A stretch of 19,993 nucleotides of DNA, taken from assembly GCA_002408485.1 (NCBI GenBank), contig DHSP01000023.1:6871-26863 (forward strand), given 5' to 3'. This DNA comes from Proteiniphilum sp. UBA5283 (GTDB taxonomy: Bacteria > Bacteroidota > Bacteroidia > Bacteroidales > Dysgonomonadaceae). The notes beneath the pieces were generated by a model that was given only the letters and a program-made list of their open reading frames with translations, was not told the origin of the DNA and did not search any database. Shown piece by piece: positions 14,133 to 19,993 of the stretch. Positions within the stretch are counted from its first letter, which is position 1, and every line of letters begins with the position of its first letter. The position numbers were made by a program, and so were the translations under genes.

Positions 14133-15044
14133 ATGGACGGAGAAGGAAAATTAAAAAACTGGATTCTGGTGGCCCACCCGTGGGCTCTTCCCGCCTCGGT
14201 ATCTCCGGCGCTGGTCGCCCTTTCTTATGTGTTTTATCTCAATAAGACAGGTGCAATTGGCGAAGTGAACCGGGCCAATGGCATTGTGGCTCTTTTGGGT
14301 GTTGTCCTGTTCCATCTTGCCGGCAACCTGATTGGCGAATACCACGATTTTGTGAGTGGGGTAGATGTAAAAGAGAAAACCGGTCCCCGGCGCCTGATTG
14401 TAGAAGGCCTGTTCAAGCCCGGGACGGTTCTTTATTACGGCTATACAATGCTCTTCGCGGGTATTGGGGTGGGGGTGTGGCTCTTTTTGAAGAGCGGCTG
14501 GCCCCTTCTGATCATTGGTGGCATTGGCATCATCAGCTCCACACTGTACTATAAGTTCAAGTACGCGGGGTTGGGTGATCTCCTCATCTTCGTTTGTTAT
14601 GGGCTTTCCATTGCCATGGGAATGGTGTATGTGATGACCGGCCAGCTTATATGGAAGACCCTGCTGGTGGTCGTTCCCACCGGATTGCTTGTTGTGGCTA
14701 TCCTTCACGCCAACAATACCCGCGATATGCTGCAGGATAAGGCTGCCGGTATTCGTACCCGGGCAATGATTCTGGGCCTCGAAGGTTCTCAGGTTGCTTA
14801 CCAAACCTTGTTGCTGGTCTCCTATCTGGTGATCGCCTTCGCGGTTATGGGAAAGCTGCTTAGCCCACTGGCGTTTCTGGTGCTGTTTAGTTTCCCGCTC
14901 GCGATCCGAAACATCAAATCCATAAAAAGGGCCACGATGAATGATTTGGGGATTATCTGTTTTCTTGATGGTCAAACAGCCAAACTGGTCTTGATATTCA
15001 GTCTCTTGCTGGCAGTAGCCAATTTTATTGCTCCCTACATTTAA
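14133..15044 (+). CDS. UbiA-superfamily prenyltransferase (MenA-like)
   Basis: A 303-residue integral membrane protein with about eight to nine hydrophobic segments. UbiA enzymes attach polyprenyl chains to aromatic acceptors through two Asp-rich, Mg-diphosphate-binding motifs. Motif two is clear: ANNTRDMLQDKAAGIRT (193-209), matching the MenA form NNxRDxxxDxxxGxxT. Motif one reads NLIGEYHDFVSGVD (65-78): the Asn, Asp72 and Asp78 of the MenA pattern are kept, but the usual NDY is replaced by GEY. GPRRLIVEG (84-92) also fits MenA (1,4-dihydroxy-2-naphthoate prenyltransferase). Whether this is the menaquinone enzyme or a paralogue with another acceptor cannot be decided, since no other men gene is in the window. 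It sits between mutA and mutB on the same strand. Confidence 0.88.
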   Translation: MDGEGKLKNWILVAHPWALPASVSPALVALSYVFYLNKTGAIGEVNRANGIVALLGVVLFHLAGNLIGEYHDFVSGVDVKEKTGPRRLIVEGLFKPGTVLYYGYTMLFAGIGVGVWLFLKSGWPLLIIGGIGIISSTLYYKFKYAGLGDLLIFVCYGLSIAMGMVYVMTGQLIWKTLLVVVPTGLLVVAILHANNTRDMLQDKAAGIRTRAMILGLEGSQVAYQTLLLVSYLVIAFAVMGKLLSPLAFLVLFSFPLAIRNIKSIKRATMNDLGIICFLDGQTAKLVLIFSLLLAVANFIAPYI

Positions 15045-15166
15045 TATTGAATATGTTACAAAATCAACATACAGAACGTGAATTAATAAGCAATATTAAC
15101 GATGTGGAAATAAGAACTCAGAAATTTGTAATCGGAAATAAAAAATAAAAAACAAGTCCAAATAAT

Positions 15167-17314
<2,148 letters not shown>

Positions 17315-17343
17315 CCGTCGGGTACGATTTATATCATTACCAT

Positions 17344-17395
17344 TCCGCTCCCCAACCCCGTTTTAACAAGACGGGCAGGGGAGCGGATTTTTTTT
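17344..17395 (+). terminator. Intrinsic terminator after mutB
   Basis: A perfect 10-bp stem TCCGCTCCCC (17344-17353) / GGGGAGCGGA (17378-17387), extended inside by CCCGT (17357-17361) / ACGGG (17371-17375), is followed immediately by eight T (17388-17395). It lies 30 bases after the mutB stop. This is a textbook Rho-independent terminator on the + strand and closes the mutA-mutB unit. Confidence 0.92.
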
Positions 17396-17416
17396 GTAAC
17401 CGAAAGAATAGAGCGT

Positions 17417-17446
17417 GTGTCATATCACCAGAAAAAGTGATAACAC
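17417..17446. promoter_or_regulatory. Inverted repeat upstream of the outer-membrane protein gene
   Basis: TATCAC (17423-17428) and GTGATA (17437-17442) form a perfect 6-bp inverted repeat with an 8-base spacer. GTGT (17417-17420) and ACAC (17443-17446) extend it if CA at 17421-17422 is bulged out. It is 80 bases before ATG 17526. No TAnnTTTG box is visible in this gap, so the promoter itself is not located. The repeat may be an operator or a leader hairpin. Confidence 0.35.
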
Positions 17447-17525
17447 CCGATGCAGGAATTTCACCGCGCGCAATCAATTCCTTTCACGGCAACTCAACGG
17501 TTTTCCATTCAAACAAAAAACAGTT

Positions 17526-19838
17526 ATGATACAGAAAATAGTTCTATTCTTTCTTTTGGGCGGCATTCTTTTGCCCATTCATGCACAGATACACGGTACG
17601 GTACAGGATACTGACAGCAATCCCATAGAATTTGCCAATGTGGCACTTTATACCGTACCCGACTCCGCGCTGATTGCCGGAACCATTACCAACCAGGAGG
17701 GTCAGTTTACCCTCAATGCTAACTACAGCAGTGACGCCTTTCTCAAAGTATCCTTTGTCGGGTACGAAACCCGGATGGTGGAGGCATCAAAAGATCAACT
17801 TATCGCCTTGTCACCTGAAACCACCGAGTTGGGTGAGCTGGTGGTCAACGGCGATCTACCCCGGATACGGGTACGGAGCGATGCCTTGGTGGCCTCGGTG
17901 GAGAACACGGTGCTGAGTAAGGCGGGTACCGCCAACGATGTACTGAAAAGGCTCCCGGCGGTAACGGGTGATGACGGCGCCTTTGAGATATTCGGCAAAG
18001 GAGCCGCCAAGATCTACATCAACAACCGGGAGATGCGCGACGAGTCGGAGCTCGACCGGATCAGCTCTGCCGATATCCGGGAGGTGGAGATTGTTTACAA
18101 TCCCGGAGCGCGCTACGACGCCTCCGTGAAAGCAATTATCCGTATCTATACCGTACGTAAAGTGGGTGATGGCTTCGGGTTCGACCTCCGATCCACCTAT
18201 CTGCAGACGGAGAATACCGACCTGCGGCAGCAACTCAACATCAACTATCGGAACAACGGCTGGGACCTCTTTGGTACCGTCAAGTACGAACGATATGCCT
18301 ACCTGCAGGAAAGCGTCATTCGGCAGAGTACCTACGTAGACACCCTCTGGACACAGCAAAATCAGCTCAGGGTAGATGGCCTCTCCAACCCCTTCACCGC
18401 CGTGGGCGGCATCAATTATGAATTTTCTCCCAAACATCAGGCAGGGGTGAAGTATACCCTGACCACCTTCCCTGGAAATAACGGAGCAACGGCCAATACT
18501 ACCAGCGATGTCTTTGCCAACGGCTTTTTCTACGACCGCTGGGTGAGTCGCGACAACCAGCAGCAGGAGCAGCGCCCCCGCCACCGGATCAATGGATACT
18601 ACAATGGCACCTTCGGCAAGCTGACAGTCGATTTTAACGGTGACCTCTACCGCAGCAGCCAGACCTCCATCTCCAATATCACCGAGACCAGCGAGGAGTT
18701 TGACGATCGCCTGATCCACTCTGCCAACCAGATTCACAACCGACTGATTGCAAGCCGCGCCATTCTCACATATCCGCTATTGGGCGGTACCCTTACGGTT
18801 GGCAACGAGTTTACCCAGACGCGGCGTGAAGACGACTACCAAACCAGCAACCCGGTGATTCCTTCTTCCAACACGGCCATTCATGACCAGAACCTGGCTT
18901 TCTTTACCGAGTACAGCCACTCCACTTCATTGGGCCAGTTCACGGCAGGCCTGCGTCACGAAAATGTGAAGTGGGGTTATTTTACAGATGGCGAAAGAAA
19001 TGCCGAACAGAGCAGACACTACGCCCAATGGTTCCCGGCATTCACCTACAGCAACAGCTTTGGCAACGTGCAATTGCAGATGAGTTATTCCGTCAAGACT
19101 ATTCGTCCTGCCTACTGGCAGCTGGGAAGCAACATCTTCTACGCCAATCGTTTCACCATGCAGACGGGAAACCCCTTCCTGAAACCTTCAACCTTGCACG
19201 ATGTCTCGCTGATGGGCTCCTGGCGCTTCCTGCAACTGGCGGTCTCCTATAAACAAGAGAAAGACATCATCATTCAATGGGCTGAACAACTGGAAGAGAA
19301 TCCGGCAGTCACCCTGCTCTCGCTGATCAACCTGGATAATATGCCCAGCTTGTCTGCTTTTCTGACAGCCTCTCCCAAGGTAGGAATATGGAGTCCCCAG
19401 GCCAGCATCGGACTCAACTCCCAATGGCTCGATATGGAGATACGAGGAGAGCATGTACGGATGAACCGCCCCGTACTTGTTGCCTCACTCAATAACTCAT
19501 TCTCGCTACCGAAGGGTTTTCTGATTACTGTTGATGGGCGCTTCCAGGGTAAGGGATTTCACCAAAATTTTCGTACAACGGAAAACCAGTACGTGGTTAA
19601 TGCAGGCATCACCAAATTCCTTTTCCAAGACCGTCTTTCGCTTACACTCAAGGGACACGACCTCTTCCACGGTCAGAAGATGGGCATCTTCGCCTATAAC
19701 GACCGGCTCGATATTTACCAGTTCTCAAAGTGGGATACACGCGAGCTGGAATTCACGGTGCGTTATCAGTTCAACACGGCTAAGAACCGGTACAAAGGCA
19801 ATGGCGCCGGTGATAAGGAAATCAACCGAATGAATTAA
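17526..19838 (+). CDS. Outer-membrane beta-barrel family protein (TonB-receptor-like, CarboxypepD_reg-like N-terminus)
   Basis: A 770-residue outer-membrane protein. From ATG 17526 there is a clear signal peptide (IVLFFLLGGILLPIHAQ, cleavage near residue 19). An upstream in-frame ATG at 17415 would bury it behind 37 polar residues, so I reject that start. Residues about 19-85 form a CarboxypepD_reg-like beta sandwich (IHGTVQDTDSNPIEFANVAL, VSFVGYET). Residues about 105-210 resemble a TonB-receptor plug (TANDVLKRLPAVTGDDGAF, INNREMRD, VEIVYNPGARYDA). The rest is a beta-barrel with alternating aromatic strands and a terminal strand ELEFTVRYQFN close to the C-terminus. It fits the Bacteroidetes 'outer membrane beta-barrel' family rather than SusC: it is shorter than SusC and no SusD gene follows. 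Cargo is unknown. Confidence 0.88.
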   Translation: MIQKIVLFFLLGGILLPIHAQIHGTVQDTDSNPIEFANVALYTVPDSALIAGTITNQEGQFTLNANYSSDAFLKVSFVGYETRMVEASKDQLIALSPETTELGELVVNGDLPRIRVRSDALVASVENTVLSKAGTANDVLKRLPAVTGDDGAFEIFGKGAAKIYINNREMRDESELDRISSADIREVEIVYNPGARYDASVKAIIRIYTVRKVGDGFGFDLRSTYLQTENTDLRQQLNINYRNNGWDLFGTVKYERYAYLQESVIRQSTYVDTLWTQQNQLRVDGLSNPFTAVGGINYEFSPKHQAGVKYTLTTFPGNNGATANTTSDVFANGFFYDRWVSRDNQQQEQRPRHRINGYYNGTFGKLTVDFNGDLYRSSQTSISNITETSEEFDDRLIHSANQIHNRLIASRAILTYPLLGGTLTVGNEFTQTRREDDYQTSNPVIPSSNTAIHDQNLAFFTEYSHSTSLGQFTAGLRHENVKWGYFTDGERNAEQSRHYAQWFPAFTYSNSFGNVQLQMSYSVKTIRPAYWQLGSNIFYANRFTMQTGNPFLKPSTLHDVSLMGSWRFLQLAVSYKQEKDIIIQWAEQLEENPAVTLLSLINLDNMPSLSAFLTASPKVGIWSPQASIGLNSQWLDMEIRGEHVRMNRPVLVASLNNSFSLPKGFLITVDGRFQGKGFHQNFRTTENQYVVNAGITKFLFQDRLSLTLKGHDLFHGQKMGIFAYNDRLDIYQFSKWDTRELEFTVRYQFNTAKNRYKGNGAGDKEINRMN

Positions 19839-19864
19839 TTTGCTGTTAAGGAGTCGATTTTACG

Positions 19865-19906
19865 ACAGATGAGGGTGAAATCACATTGTGATTCACCCTC
19901 ATCTGT
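19865..19906. terminator. Long perfect hairpin after the outer-membrane protein gene (terminator-like, no T-tract)
   Basis: ACAGATGAGGGTGAA (19865-19879) pairs perfectly with TTCACCCTCATCTGT (19892-19906), a 15-bp stem, with TCA/TGA able to extend it past one bulged A. It begins 26 bases after the stop codon, where a transcript end is expected. No run of T follows on either strand, so simple intrinsic termination is uncertain. It could stabilise the mRNA 3' end. A weaker second hairpin, AAGGCTA (19921-19927) / TAGCCTT (19953-19959), follows. Confidence 0.5.
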
Positions 19907-19993
19907 ATTCGGTTTCATGTAAGGCTAAAGTGATGAAGTCAAAAAGTGATATCTTCCACTACTAGCCTTCATCATAAATAATCAATATTGTTA

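Noticed and set aside
14151..14975. 274-codon open frame on the minus strand
   Set aside because: It is antisense to the UbiA-family gene; its His/Gln/Asn-rich translation reflects the complementary strand of codons for hydrophobic residues.
15053..15148. 31-codon open frame between the prenyltransferase gene and mutB
   Set aside because: It is low-complexity, A/T-rich and repeat-like, with no recognisable peptide and no clear ribosome binding site; too little to call a gene.
17856..18737. 293-codon open frame on the minus strand
   Set aside because: It is antisense to the outer-membrane beta-barrel gene, with no domain signature; the plus-strand frame has a signal peptide and plug motifs.
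17526..19838. SusC-type receptor of a polysaccharide utilisation locus
   Set aside because: The protein is shorter than typical SusC, no SusD gene follows before the window ends, and no glycoside hydrolase lies nearby.

Overview
The window comes from the chromosome of a member of the Bacteroidetes (Bacteroidota), most plausibly order Bacteroidales and a Proteiniphilum/Dysgonomonas/Porphyromonas-like lineage; the genus is a guess. Support: the order purH-mreB-mreC-mreD-mrdA-rodA, a coenzyme-B12-dependent methylmalonyl-CoA mutase with separate small and large subunits, an outer-membrane beta-barrel protein with an N-terminal carboxypeptidase-regulatory-like domain, weak or absent Shine-Dalgarno sequences, and -7 promoter elements of the Bacteroidetes type (TAnnTTTG). 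All recognised genes are on the + strand. I saw no rRNA, tRNA, CRISPR array, insertion sequence or prophage.

Layout. 1-5998: the 3' end of purH, then the rod-shape/elongasome cluster mreB, mreC, mreD, mrdA (PBP2) and rodA, tightly packed, with mreC/mreD and mreD/mrdA overlapping. 5999-6233: an intergenic region with inverted repeats and a good promoter for a short-chain dehydrogenase (6234-7010). 7107-9073: trmO (tRNA modification) overlapping by 4 bases an unrecognised secreted HExxH protein that looks like a zinc metallopeptidase. 9200-9889: mtgA, a monofunctional peptidoglycan glycosyltransferase. 9975-11968: a small Cys-rich protein of the 'nitrous oxide-stimulated promoter' family (E. 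coli YgbA type), then, 4 bases downstream, a regulator that appears to join a ScdA/RIC-like hemerythrin region to a LuxR-type helix-turn-helix, then a creatininase-family metal amidohydrolase. 12123-17314: mutA, a UbiA-superfamily prenyltransferase, mutB, closed by a strong intrinsic terminator. 17526-19838: an outer-membrane beta-barrel protein, followed by a long perfect hairpin.

How the genes work together. MreB/C/D, PBP2 and RodA form the lateral-wall synthesis machine; MtgA supplies extra glycan polymerisation. MutA/MutB interconvert methylmalonyl-CoA and succinyl-CoA, the usual route to or from propionate in this phylum. The most interesting group is the YgbA-like protein plus the hemerythrin-LuxR regulator, preceded by a perfect 9-bp inverted repeat lying over the -7 promoter region. 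I infer a small nitrosative/oxidative-stress sensing unit, but its ligand and targets cannot be read from this sequence. Further points of interest are the prenyltransferase gene between the two mutase genes, a Cys-rich insertion in MutA, and the unassigned secreted metallopeptidase.
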